Both the position numbers and the translations under genes were made by a program. From Caenorhabditis elegans (taxonomy: Eukaryota > Nematoda > Chromadorea > Rhabditida > Rhabditidae), in assembly GCF_000002985.6 (NCBI RefSeq), contig NC_003283.11, positions 11,780,001-11,844,000 of the forward strand: 64,000 bases of DNA. The letters are read 5' to 3'. Positions 47,368 through 60,200 of the stretch are shown here, one piece after another. Each line of letters opens with the position of its first letter. Position 1 is the first letter of the stretch. The notes under the pieces were generated by a model. The model was not told the DNA's origin, did not search any database, and saw only the letters and a program-made list of their open reading frames with translations.

Positions 47368-49214
47368 ATGATTATTAGAAAAATACTGGCGTTTAAGCCA
47401 CTCACAAAAGTAAGTTGTTTAAGTTTTCAAAGCATCGTATTAATTAAAAACGTTTTCAAGGTCTTATTTGTGGGAACTGGAGCTGGAGCAGGCTATACAG
47501 CGTACACGGTAGATTCCGTTGAAGACTTAAGACAATTAGGACTGCTGAGATTTGGGAGAGCTGCTTCAACCGTAAGTTGTTTAAACTAAACTGTTTACAA
47601 AAAATTTCGATCTGAATTTTCAGGTAGGGAAAATTGTAATTGACTACAAAACTTCATTGCGTGGACTTCCAGAGCCATCTTCTGAATACGATGATGCAAT
47701 CAAAAAATGTCACCAGCGAAGTGCGGAGCATCTTTTGGAGTTGGCCTGTGTCAACGGAGGTGTTTTCATCAAGGTAGCTGAATTATACTTCAAATTTCTA
47801 TTGAAATAAATGAAAATATAGGTTGGACAACACATTTCGGGAATGGAATATTTGATACCACCAGAGTACACTCAAACATTAAGCATTCTCACCTCGCAAG
47901 CTCCACAAGCATCCAAGGAGGATGTCATTTACGTCGTGGAGTCAGAATTAAACGCAAAAGTCGGCGACCTATTTTCGGAATTTTCCGAAAAACCAGTTGG
48001 AGCGGCAAGCCTGGCACAAGTTCATAAAGCAAAGCTAAAAGAATCTGGGGAGACGGTTGCAGTTAAAGTTCAGCATAAACGAGTTTACAAGAATAGCAGG
48101 ACCGATGTTAACACTATGGAATTCTTAGTAAAAGTTGCCGATGCAGTCTTTCCGGAATTCCGTCTTATGTGGCTAGTGGACGAAATAAAGAAGAATCTTC
48201 CAAATGAACTTGATTTTCTGCACGAAGCGAAAAATGCCGATGAAGCAGCTCAACGTTTCAAGCACCTGAAATTTCTACGAATTCCAAAGATTAAATACGA
48301 TTTGACTACAACGAGAGTACTCACCATGGAATTTTGTGAAGGAGCACATGTTGATGATGTGGAATACCTAAAAAAGAATAATATTGATCCACATGATGTT
48401 TGTATGAAAATAGGAAAAACTATTTCTGAAATGATCTTTCTACAAGGATATTTGCACTCGGATCCGCACCCTGGAAATGTACTGATCAACAGCCTAGGAA
48501 ATGGAAAATATGAAATTGTGCTATTGGATCATGGTTTGTACTTGAATATCAGTGATCACATTCGTAAACTGTATTCCGATCTTTGGCTGGCAATTCTGAA
48601 GCCTGATCTCCAAGAGATCCGCGTTAGTTATTTTAAAATATATAATTAAGTGAAAGCTAATATTTTCAGAAAGTTGCAAGTCAAATGGGAGTTGGGGAAC
48701 TCTACGGTCTATTTGCATGCATGGTCACTCGACGTTCTTGGAAGTCGGTCACAGGTGGAATTGGAAAGTCGAAAATGAATGAAAGTGAAAAAGATGAGCT
48801 TCGTATGTATGCTTCGTCGTTGATACCTCAAATCAGTGAAGTACTAGCACGAATGCCACGAGAAATGCTTCTTATTTTAAAAACGAATGATTTGATGAGA
48901 AACATCGAGCATAAATTAGGAGTTTTTGGATCAAGTGATGGACATATTGAAGTAAGTTTAAAACTTTCTGGAGTCTTTGCTGTTATTCTCAAAAAGATCT
49001 ACGTATTAGACTATTGGTCTTTCTGCCGTTTTTATCGAGACTCTAAAAATATGTATTTCAGATGTCCCGATGCGTCATCCGAAGTTCGCACGATCTTGCC
49101 ATTCGCCGTTCAGATAGTCTACTCGGAAAATTCAAAATTGGATTCCACATGTATTGGTCGCTTATGAAGCTTTGTATCTATCAATATTACCTTCGTTTTA
49201 TCAACTATCACTAG
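47368..49214 (+). CDS. ADCK1-like atypical kinase (ABC1/UbiB family)
   Basis: Six exons (47368-47409, 47461-47571, 47624-47773, 47822-48622, 48670-48951, 49062-49214) give 512 residues. A short basic N terminus and a Gly-rich hydrophobic stretch (VLFVGTGAGAGYTAY) suggest mitochondrial import and a membrane anchor. UbiB signatures in order: KVGQHISGMEYLIPPEYT (KxGQ motif), VGAASLAQVHKAKL (Ala-rich loop), VAVKVQHKRV (ATP Lys), ELDFLHEAKNADEAAQRF, MEFCEGAHVDDVEYL, YLHSDPHPGNVLI (catalytic Asp and Asn), and LLDHGLYL in place of DFG. The layout fits the ADCK1 branch rather than COQ8, which has AAAS and DFG forms. Role by family: mitochondrial inner-membrane or intermembrane-space atypical ATPase/kinase linked to lipids and cristae. 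Confidence 0.92.
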
Positions 49215-49550
49215 TTCTATAGTTTTTTGATTCTTGATTTTTACCACCTCGATTGTAGTCTGTGATTTAATTAGTGTAGGATTTATTGCATTTCCATTTT
49301 TGCTCACCTCTCCCCGGGTCATGAAATAAAAAACAGTGCCTTTTTATTAAATAAACCTTTTTTTAAACTGTTCACAGATATTATTCATGCAGTACATTAG
49401 GAATGTGAAAGAACATATGGCTTTCGGTGGTGAGTGATAAGGAATTAGGATATATCTATCTTGTATACCACATCCTATCTCCCTTATCAAGAGAAATGAC
49501 CAGTTGTCTGTGGTAACCTATTTGTCGCAGTATAAACCAGTTTTCCATTG

Positions 49551-49558
49551 TATAAAAG
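49551..49558 (+). promoter_or_regulatory. TATA box of the collagen gene
   Basis: TATAAAAG lies 44 bases upstream of the collagen ATG, with a second TATAAA at 49531. TATA boxes close to the start are common in worm cuticle collagen genes. Confidence 0.6.
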
Positions 49559-49594
49559 AAACGAAGATTGGTGAAATGAACAGAGTCGACTCGA

Positions 49595-51028
49595 ATGAGC
49601 GTCACTAAAGCGACCGCCGGGGCTTTGTGCCTCTCCTCGGCCACTCTCATCCTCTCGCTTTATGCAATTTTCTCAATTTATTCCGATGTTCAGTCTATCT
49701 GGTCGCAACTCGATCAGGAGATGGATCAGTTCAAGGTATTTTATTCTTGAAAATTACGAAGTTTTCTGAAGTATTATACTCGTTTTTGAGAATTACCAAA
49801 ACTTCAAACCATCCTTGTTTCCACAAAATGCTTTGAAGTGTCTTGATAAATAAATAGATGTAGGCGGCCACCACGATTATATTGTGATTTGGCGAATTTT
49901 CGACATGTCAGTTTAAAGGCACACGTCGTTTTCTGAATGGGTCTTATCACGATCTCATTCATAGTGGTCGCTACCGGTGTCAAATTTTACATATTTGTTC
50001 ATTTGGTGGTGAAAATGAACTCAATGAAATGCCAAATTCTGAAGTGCTCTGAGAACAGGATATACATAAAACATTTACCTAATGCCAGACAACAAAAAAT
50101 GTATGTTCTAGGTAACAACTGATGATCTGTGGACTCAAATGCTTGGACTTGGAGCTGCAACAGTTTCAAACCGTCAACGCCGTCAAGGAAAGGAACAATA
50201 TGGAGGATACGAAGCTCAGGGTGTCAATCCAGGACCAACATGCTCTTGCAGCTCTGGTAATGGAAACGGAGACGATGCTCTCGGAACCGGAGGATGTCCA
50301 GCTGGACCATCAGGACCACAAGGATCTGCAGGACCTGACGGAATTCCAGGAATTGATGGACAAGATGGATTCCCAGGAGAGAATGCTGAAGATTCACAAA
50401 ATGCTCCATTTAATGGATGTATTACTTGTGCTCCAGGAAAGCCAGGATCTCCAGGAGAGCGTGGAAAGCCAGGTCTCCGTGGAATGCGTGGACCACGTGG
50501 AACTGGAGGATCTCCAGGAACCGATGGATATCCAGGACGTCCAGGAGAGATGGGACCACCAGGACCACCAGGAGACGATGGAAAGCCAGGATCGAATGGA
50601 GAAAAAGGACAAGATGTCGAGCAACCAACACCAAGAAAGGGACCACGTGGACCACCAGGAGATTCTGGACCACCAGGACCAGAAGGAGACGCTGGAAACG
50701 ATGGACCAGTTGGAGCTGCAGGAGCACCAGGACCAGACGGAATCAACGGATTCCAAGGACCAGGTGGACCACCAGGAGAGGAAGGAAAGCCAGGAGAAGA
50801 TGGAAAGGTCGGAGACGATGCTGCCTATTGTCCATGCCCAGACAGAAACGCTCCAAAGGTAGGATAATCATTAGAATCTAAATAACACTTTTCAAAACTT
50901 TCCAGGAGAACTACGCTTCTGCTCCATCCCACAACCCATCAAATGCTCCAGGAGCCAGTTATTCTGCTGGAACCGGTGGATACTCTGGTGGCACTGGACA
51001 TGCCCAAAACAGCTATGGAAAGAAGTAA
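49595..51028 (+). CDS. col-158: Cuticle collagen
   Basis: Three exons (49595-49735, 50112-50858, 50906-51028) give 336 residues. An N-terminal hydrophobic segment (ALCLSSATLILSLYAIFSIY) acts as signal or anchor, followed by the nematode collagen N-terminal domain ending in the RxxR-type cleavage site SNRQRRQGK. Gly-X-Y tracts follow in the usual interrupted layout (GPSGPQGSAGPDGIPGIDGQ and onward), bounded by Cys clusters TCSCSSG, GCITCAPG and YCPCPD, which mark intermolecular disulphides. The tail is Ser/Gly/Tyr-rich (YSAGTGGYSGG) and ends in KK. Codon use is strongly biased (CCA, GGA), as in other worm collagens. The symbol is from memory of the locus. The antisense of the GGA/CCA repeats is open but not a gene. 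Confidence 0.93.
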
Positions 51029-51277
51029 AAGCGAGACACTTAATCTTGCTGATTTATCATTTCTTTCTTTATTTTTTCAATTTTTCACACTATTTTACTT
51101 GTATTCCTATCATGAGCAACTTTCAAAAATCGAGCATCAGCGGGTTTGAGTCGAGCCTTCAAGTGGTTGAGTCGTCACTTTTTTCGAGCCAAAAGTCTTT
51201 CAATAAAGAATTCATTTTTCAAGATTTCAACCGGAATATCACAAAAAATAAAAATTTGCAATGAGACAATTTGAAAA

Positions 51278-54200
51278 TCAGGAAGCTTCGAATGCAAGTG
51301 TGATTGAATATGCTTCTTCTTGTACATAAGTCTCCGCATCTGATATATACAACAATGTCTGAAATACTAGAATGTAAATATTTAAATGATTAGTTAATTA
51401 CCTCTATATTCTTTTGAAGATGTGTATTCTTCACAAAATACATTTCACATGGAAGTTTTCCCATAGGTGGAACTGACAACAGACTATCCGTAATTTTTAC
51501 AATATCAGAATTTGATGTGGTGATTCGGAATGTCTTTGGTAAACCATATGGGTTTCTTATCGGGATTCTCTGAAAGAAGGGTTTTCGTCAAAAAAAGGTT
51601 ATGACCCCAGATTGGTTTTTTTTCTGTAAAATCATTTAAATAAGGATTTCTCATATAAGCTTAAATTATACAATATCCAAATAGGTTTATAACCCTAGAA
51701 AACGCCATATTCTAAAGGACCTCACTTTGTTTTTTTTTCAAACTATGTAAAATTGAAATCAATTGAGATGAACAGTTTCTATAATATTAATGATTGTTGT
51801 AAGAGCTTTAGACTATTCTACCAGGAAAATAGTTGTACTTCGTTATTTTATACATAAACTTCTTCGACAAATTTTTCACACTCTAAGAAGTTGAATATTT
51901 TTCATTGACTTATTAGGACTGTCAGGGAAATGCTTAAAGTTCTCGGAAACCAACACAGAGAACACACATACATTTGAGTTGTTCAGTCCATCGGTTTGTT
52001 TTCAAATTGAAAAAAAACCTCCTTATAGTCTAAATTTGAATTTTGTTATCTGTTGTTTCTCTGATTCATTTCAAATTTTAATTATTTGCTAGCATGACAA
52101 TGAATAACAGTAAACAAAAACATTCTTACTGTACACAAATTTTGAAAAAATGTTATTTATTTTAATGTTAGATGTGTTTAGTTTGAACGGATTTTTTACC
52201 TTATTCTGAAAGTTGTCTGTTGCATGCTAGCCAAATAAAGAAGTATCATGAAAATCACAGTTTCATGCCCCAAAAAAATTAAATTTAGTGAGCGATTTTG
52301 ACTTTAAAAAATTCTTGTTATTTTAGTTAAAATAATAGTTTGAAATGTTTGGAAATTACTGTCGATCCAAACTAAAAATCTTTAACATTCAATATTATAT
52401 AAATTCAACAAACCTTTCTAATAGCTTCATCAGATGATGGAATTTGTATGACAAACTTCTGCGTAATCCGTGGCGCTTCAGACTTTCCGTAAACCAAAAA
52501 CCCTCGTTCTAACTTCAATGTATTGGTATTCACAACAGAAACGACAAGCTTCTTTGTTCCTGAAACAACACGTGAGGTCATGAAAACGCGGGGGTACTAA
52601 TCGGATGAGTTTGTGAAATTTGGAATTTTAAATGACTTTGTGGATATTTCTCGCCTGGATGCGCCTAGTTTGCACGTGGAATCAACTATTTTTGCAACTA
52701 TACTGAACATTTTCTTCATGGCTCTGATGTATGTCTAAGAAGATTAAAATGCAAGGAGAGATAACATTTTTGCGTTTTTTCGACCGTATCAATTTTGTGA
52801 GCTTCATTTTTTGGATGTATTTGTTCGTTTTTTGAAATAAATGTACTTATGATCTTTCCTAACTTTCGATTTATTGTCATTTCTTTATCAATATATATAT
52901 TTCAAACAATTTTTTTGCTGAAAAGCAATATTCGGAACAATTCGATCATAATTGCATTCTGCAAGTTAAAATTGTGTCCCTAATGTAAGTTTCCTGACGA
53001 CTTAAGAACATGACAATTAAAATTAAGCAATAGATGTATGTAGATTATTTTTTGATTATAATGGGTTGAATAAAAATGTATTCAGTTACATGGATTCAAA
53101 GAGTAGTAGTCATAAATAAACTCGCGAGGTGCTAGGTGAGGTAGCATATTCGAAAATACATAACTTTGTAAAAAATGCTAGAAAATACCACAAACATCAT
53201 CGATAAGCTACCAGCGAATAGAACATTGGCGGGCACTACTGTTTTTTGCTGCACTAAAATTTCAAGACCGATCGACAAAATTCTCCGTATTTGTTTCCAA
53301 ATTCGGGAACTTCAAACCCAGTATTCGTTTTAGATAAAAAATCATTTTTTTCCGTGGGAGTAAAATGTTAACTGATAACAAAACTTCATACAATTAACAG
53401 TCTTTCGACTCCTCCCCACTTTCACTTTCTATTTAAATCCAACTACACCGCACTTTTGCTCTATTTTGGAACATACTCGTCTCAATTTCGACGACGTCAA
53501 AAGAATCAGAATTTCCGTCATCAGATAGCGTGCGATTCTTGTATGTAACCTGATAGACCTGCATGAGAACTCGTCCCCTTTTTTGCGACTTTTCTGTCCG
53601 GTATTCACTTTTTCAATTTTTTGCAGAGATTTCTAGACGACGTGATGATGTTGATACAAGGACTTGTCATATTTCTTGCCGTGTTCAATAATATAGAATC
53701 TAGGAAACTTGAGTTTGTACAAGCACTGTGGCGACATGGAGACCGTGCTCCTCTACACTTACCGTATCCAAATGACCAGTACACAGAAAAAGCTTGGTCA
53801 AGGGGATGGGGGCAGTTGACTTCGGTTTGTTTTATTAAACTTTTAAAGAAATGTACTTGTTGAATATTTGTGAGTTCTTACGCGATCTTCTATCATATCA
53901 CAATAAAATTATAATTACATTTAATTTGTTTCAGCTATAAAGAGTGACCTAAAAAACGGAGCAGAAAAAATGTTTAACATCTCCCAGTGACGCTCAAATA
54001 ACCAAATATCACAGGAAAAGTGTCAAAATTTTTGGTTATAAATTTTGGATATAGTTTTTTAGAACTGACTATAAATTATGAAAATCTCAAATATCTTATA
54101 GTGTTTTAATTAGTTTTTCTGATTGATTTCAAATACACGTTGACAAAACCTTCACTGGCGCTACTTTGCCTTAAAAACCTATTTATTTTAGATTGGAATG

Positions 54201-57200
54201 CAACAACTTCACGAGCTCGGAGAGTTCTTCCGACACCAATACGTGGACTCTTCATTTATTCCGTCTAATTTTTCAGTGAAAGAAGTAAGAAACTCAATAC
54301 CATATCTGTAAATTAAACTCTTGAAATTTGTAGGTCTACCTGCGCTCTTCCGATTCTGATCGTGCTTTGGTATCTGCACAAGCATTTCTTTACGGGCTAT
54401 ACCCAGCTTCTGGTGGTTATCAATGGAGCTCAGATATAGACTGGCAACCTCTTCCAGTACATGCATCTACTCCAGGAGAACCTGATTTGGTAACCGTTGA
54501 TTTTTAGATTTAAACTAAAGTTGTTCTTATGAGGTTTTATCACAAATGCGTCAGAAAGACAAAAGAGATTAGAAAGTACGTAAGAACAACTGATAAAACA
54601 TTTTGAAGCCCAATTTCTATTTCCGGAGAGTGACTATTCATTATAGACTACATTTACTAAGATAAACTGATTCAGGTGTGCAAACCAACTGCGATAAAAT
54701 GTGCTCGTCATGAAGTTTTAGTGGCTCAAGGCGATCAAGAATCAAACGCTTATTATAGTGTTAAGTATGCAGACTTCTTCAGTGAACTTTCTCAAACTAC
54801 AGGATTCAAACACTGTTCATATATGGATATTAATGGATTATTCGATATACAAAGAGAGTTGATTCATAACATGACTGCAAAACAGCCTTATTGGGTTACA
54901 CAAACCTGGCCTCAATATGACAATCGTACTTCAATGGACATTATAACTGAAATGAGGACCGTTCGAATGATGAATCTATTTAATTCAGAAGAGAAAGGAA
55001 AACTTGAAGGAGGCTCCGTTCTTTACAATTGGATTCAAAATGCAATTGCAGTTTCTGAGAGCAGAAATGATCAGAGAATGCTTCTTTATTCTTCGGTAAA
55101 ATCTAATGGAAACTGAGAAAATCTATTATATTAATTTCAGCATGATGGTGTTCTTCTTGCACTTCTCAATGCATTCCGTGCTTCAAATGAGATGATGGTT
55201 CCTTATGCGGCTGCACTTATCATGCATGTTTATTCAGACAACGGAAAATTTTATTCTGAGGTTAGTTGTTCAATTGAAATAAGTTTTATTAGGAAACTTG
55301 GTTAACAAAAAATTATTTATATTTTCTTTCAAATTAATGCTGATGGTTCATTTTAATTTATTCAGCTCTACTATCGAAATGAGACTACATCGGATCCATA
55401 CAGAATTCCGCTTTCCCGATGCCCGGAACCTTGTGAAGTGTCGCAATTGGCAGTGGCTTTTTCAAATATGACAGTTACAAACTACTCGGATATGATGACG
55501 GTAAGCATAATCTTCTCATTATAGACCAAAGTTCGCATATTTTCAGTTATGCGGGACTCCTCTCAAAGCATGTGGAAACTCGTCTTACACGTTCAACTCT
55601 TTATCATTTTTCTTACCATTTCTCTTAGCGAGTTTATTTTATTCAAAATGAACTAGATCTTAACATTGGTTCCCATGGAACCATTAAATAAATTATTGCT
55701 ATCTTACATTTTAAATGGTTAATGTTTTATAGAGCAAATTTAGAAAACCCAAAAGAGTTGAGTAAAGATTGACGACAAATATCCTTGGTGTATTTTTCTC
55801 TATTTTTGTGTGGAATAACGGTATTGCTCTTTGCACTTTTAGATATTGTAAATAATTTTCTGAACATTTAACGGGTAAATAGAAACGTTTTCATTTTTGA
55901 TTTGACAGTACGCAAGTGCTCATATGTATATCACATTTTGTTGTATTAAAGGCTTACCAATAAAGTTTGGTGTAAAATCAATTGTGGCTGTAGGTGTTCT
56001 TTCAGTGAGCACAGAATCCACAACTTTCATACATCCAGATGCTGTATACACTTTCAGTAAATCATCTGGCACTCCATCATGCTCGCTGAAAATAAACAGA
56101 TAAAGAACGTAATTCCTATCATTTTGTTTATTGTTCATCTATTCTTCATTTTTTGTGTGTTGTTTTCTTCTGAATCCCCACCAGATGAGAGTGTGGGAGA
56201 GAAAAAGAGCGACCAGGTGTTGGAATCCAAGCATTTTTATTTTTTGTTTTCTTCCCGCGGGGACCAAACAACTGGCACATCGTCCTCCTCCGCCTTCGCA
56301 AAAGATTAGGAATCAAGAAGAGGCATGAAAGATAGAAAATAGAAGAGGACAAGAGAGCACACAAGGGGCACATCTGCCATTCAGAAATACCGACTCAGGC
56401 GCCTGCCAAATGGTTTCCAGGTTTAGTTTCTTTTAATTTTTGTTAAAACTTGAACTTTGTAGTTCACACATTGGATATCAAAAAGTGTGATTTATTTTTT
56501 AGTTTGTGCTACTTCTATTTTGTAAGGTGTGGAAGGTTAAAAAACTAAAATTAATACAAAGATCGTCTTATAAGCGCAATGTTGATGGTACCTTTTATTT
56601 ATTTCGGGAAATGCAATGAAACTCCTATTTATGTATTTTGATCAAATTTAAGCTCTCACTTGTAATTTTTTATTATTTCAATCTAGTACTAGTACAATAC
56701 TAAAATTATCAATTACAATTACAGTATGACCGACTACGCCTTGGTGCGCTCTCGCAGCGCACTTGTCCGTTCTCGATCGGTTGAACCGAGCTCTCGTCTT
56801 TACGTAAGTTCACTTAAATCCTGATTAACTATGAACTGATCAAAAACCTTTCAACTTCTGGTTTATCTCTCTCAATAATGTTACACAATCATCACTTTAG
56901 CCCCGTTGGCACCAGGTGCCAATTAAGAGATCACGCGTGAAGGTAACAAAAACAAATGCATCATTTTTCCAGGTCACCCGCACTTCATCAGTCCCAGACT
57001 TGACCGCTCACTTCCGTTACTCGGATAAGTACCGTCCACAATGGCATACTGTCTACCAATCGACTCCATACCGCTGGCGTCGTGACTGGGATTTGGTATG
57101 AGATGGCTTTCTTTTATTTTTTGAGAATTAAAATTTCAGTACGATGACTACTGGTATGACAAATACTATTACTTCTCTCCACTTTATCGCAGTACCTACT

Positions 57201-60200
57201 ATCCAAGCAGAAGATATTCCTACAGTGATTATCTTCCAAATCCATATTATTGGAACAACTATGGATCTTATTGGACTCGCTACAAGGGATATTGGTATGA
57301 CTATGACTATCCATCCTCTTACCGTCGATACACTGATTCTGCTTTCAACCGCTACTTGAACTACACCTACACCCCGTATAGGTATGCATAGTCTACAAAT
57401 TGAATAAGATAAATATGTTTTCAATAGCCAAGTTTTCAATCAAATCAAAATTATTTAAACCAAAGAAAAATTCAAATTTCAGATCGTACTTGATGGACTC
57501 ATTGAGCACTTCCCTTTCTCGTGGCCTTTCCATGTACAAGGCAGGTTTGTACCGGTATTGACCACTGTCTAAGGTAGTGTAGAGACAGGGCAGTGCCCAT
57601 TACTTTTACCAAATACAATTGTTGCTTTATTTTAGAACAATTTGGCAGTTTACGGTACTACTAATCCTTTTTCGCCGCTCTATCTCTACACTAGATATTA
57701 ATGTGAGCACAGGCTTTTGTAGAAATTTTCTTTAAAACATTCAATTTCAGGTCTAATCAATCACACTACTCTTGATGCTTACTGGTTAACACCAAAGTAC
57801 TGGGATCGTCGTTTTAAAAACTGGCGTGAGCTTTATTGCTCCACCAAGGACAATTATCTTCCATCAACGTACGATAGAAAAACCCGTCAGTACTTTGCAC
57901 AGTGGGCTTAATGAGTGGCGTGCTTCTAGTGTTCAGATTCTGCGATCGACTCTTTTTCTCTTTTTTTTTGCATTTATACGAACTCTCATACTTTCTCAGT
58001 AATAAAATTTAACTAAAATGGCTTACCTTCTTCTGTGCACTAATAAATGAAGACGAGTTGTTTGCCCAACAATACTACGAACATCAACATTGAAGAATGG
58101 AAGAATAGTGATTTTCCAGGTAGCCATTAATCTGAAAAGTTGTATTACAATAAAATTATTCCACTAAAACGACAACCTTGTTTGATAATGATCACTATAC
58201 ATCAATAAAAGAAACGTCTTTCGATCATTCGTTTCCCCTGAATATGTTGTGAATCCAACAATCTGTTGTAGTGTCGCATTTCGAACAGTCAGTCTTACAG
58301 ACGGATCAGAGCATCGACATGACAAAACTCTTCTGTCTCTGGCCATTGGTGGTAGTACTAATTGTTTTTCCCAGTTTCCAGATGTTTCACAAATAAAAGT
58401 AACTGAATGTTGAAGAAGGAAATTTCTTCGATGCACGTGGAGATCCAATATTGCTAGTGGTTCTTTTGTATCCCATCTTCTAAATACAACTTTTGTTGAG
58501 TACATGTTGAATGCATCATTTGGGAAAAAGAAAGCGTCGTAGATAAATGGAATAAATAAAACATCCCCAGGTTGAAGACAAATCTCAATTCTATCCGTTG
58601 TTTGTCTCATCATTTGCTTTTCTGATGGAGTTGTTACTTTGTTCACTGTTTTGTAAAATTTCCATTCTTCTGCATCAAATACTGGTTTCAAAGCTTCATC
58701 ATCAAATTCAATGGTGCAATTGATTGGTTCAGAATTGTAGTTCTCGAGAGGAAATTCAAAAAATACTTTCTCTCCAAAACTGGGATTTATTTGGTGACAA
58801 CTTGTAATACCTGCAAACAAAAATATTCGAACGAGAGTGTTATTGAAAATTTGATTTAAGTATCGATAAAATTAAACAAATCTATTGAAAAAGTTACAGA
58901 TAAACTGAAAGCGTATGGAATATTGGTAACCATTGTATTTCGGAACAGTTTTTCAGACGTATTTTTAATAAATATTTAAATCATCTAACCTTTGAAAACA
59001 GCTTCAAGAAGTTTTGCAGGTTTACTTTCATATCGAAGCTTTTTGTATGCAGCTAGCTCTTCTTCAAAAATGAATTTCTGTGCAATTTCTTTATTATCAG
59101 AAAAGTTGAATCCTTCTTTTAAATCATTCCATTGTCTGATCTTATCCAAACTATTCTCATTGAACAATTGTTCATGCCGTTGTTGAATATCTAGTCTCTG
59201 AGCTGTCAAAAACCGATCTAGTCCAACACCACTATTACCAGGTAATGGTTTTGCGTGAATTCGATAGGAATGGGGTCCTTCTTCATTTAACCGGATTGAT
59301 GACGTCAGTCGGCGGACTACTGTACCTTGTCCAGAGTTTACGTTGGATCTTGTGGTAGTCAGCGATGAAGAGGAGGAGGAGAGATCTGCAAGTTTTTGAC
59401 AGATTATGAATTACGATTAGGTGATAAGCAAACATGTGCAAACAAGACACGCGCGGATCTGCCGGAAGTCTTCCGGCACCTAAGGTTTGTATAAATAAGA
59501 CTCTCAGCCGACTGAAGTTTCATCAGTTCCCATAACTCATCATGCAATCCATTCGTTTTACACTTAGCCTCATAGCTATTCTTGGTTTGTCCTATTTAGT
59601 TCAAGCACATCCATTGAGCTCTAGAGAAGCTTTGAAGTCTTCTGAAACTACTGATTTGGCTCTACCTGGATCACATGAAACAACCGAAGTAGCTCTGCCA
59701 GATGTCAAAACAACTGATATTGATACTCTTGGAGAATCAAATGGAAGAGTGAAACGTCAGGGAGGAGGTTGTGGATGTTGCGGATGTGGATGTGGATGCT
59801 GCTGTTGCCGTCCACGTTGCTGTTGCTGCTGTCGTAGATGTTGCACTTGTTGCAGGTTTGTTGTTTTCATTGAAATTATGAACTTTTCAATTATAATTTT
59901 ATTACCTTCTTCCAAATAATATCTATATTTCAGAACTTGCTGCTGCACCCGTTGCTGCACTTGCTGTCGTCCATGCTGCTGCGGATGTGGATGCGGATGT
60001 GGATGCGGATGCTGCGGATGCGGAGGAGGAGGACGTAAGCGTCGTTCCCTCCAAACTCTCAAGATCAAGCTCGCCGAGAAGGTTCAAAGAGAAGCTAGAC
60101 AAATCGAGCAGATCCCAGAAACTATTGCTCCAGTTGAGATCACTGAGAACGTTGAGACTCCAGAAACTGTTGAAGAGAATAAACCAGAAGAAGTCGAGAC

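Noticed and set aside
50216..50862. Long open frames on both strands over the collagen repeats, in other frames
   Set aside because: They arise from the GGA/CCA codon repetition of the collagen. Only one frame has a signal anchor, a cleavage site and Gly-X-Y periodicity.
57114..57439. Minus-strand open frames opposite the Tyr-rich gene
   Set aside because: They mirror TAC/TAT-rich codons of the sense exon. No splice sites or motifs.
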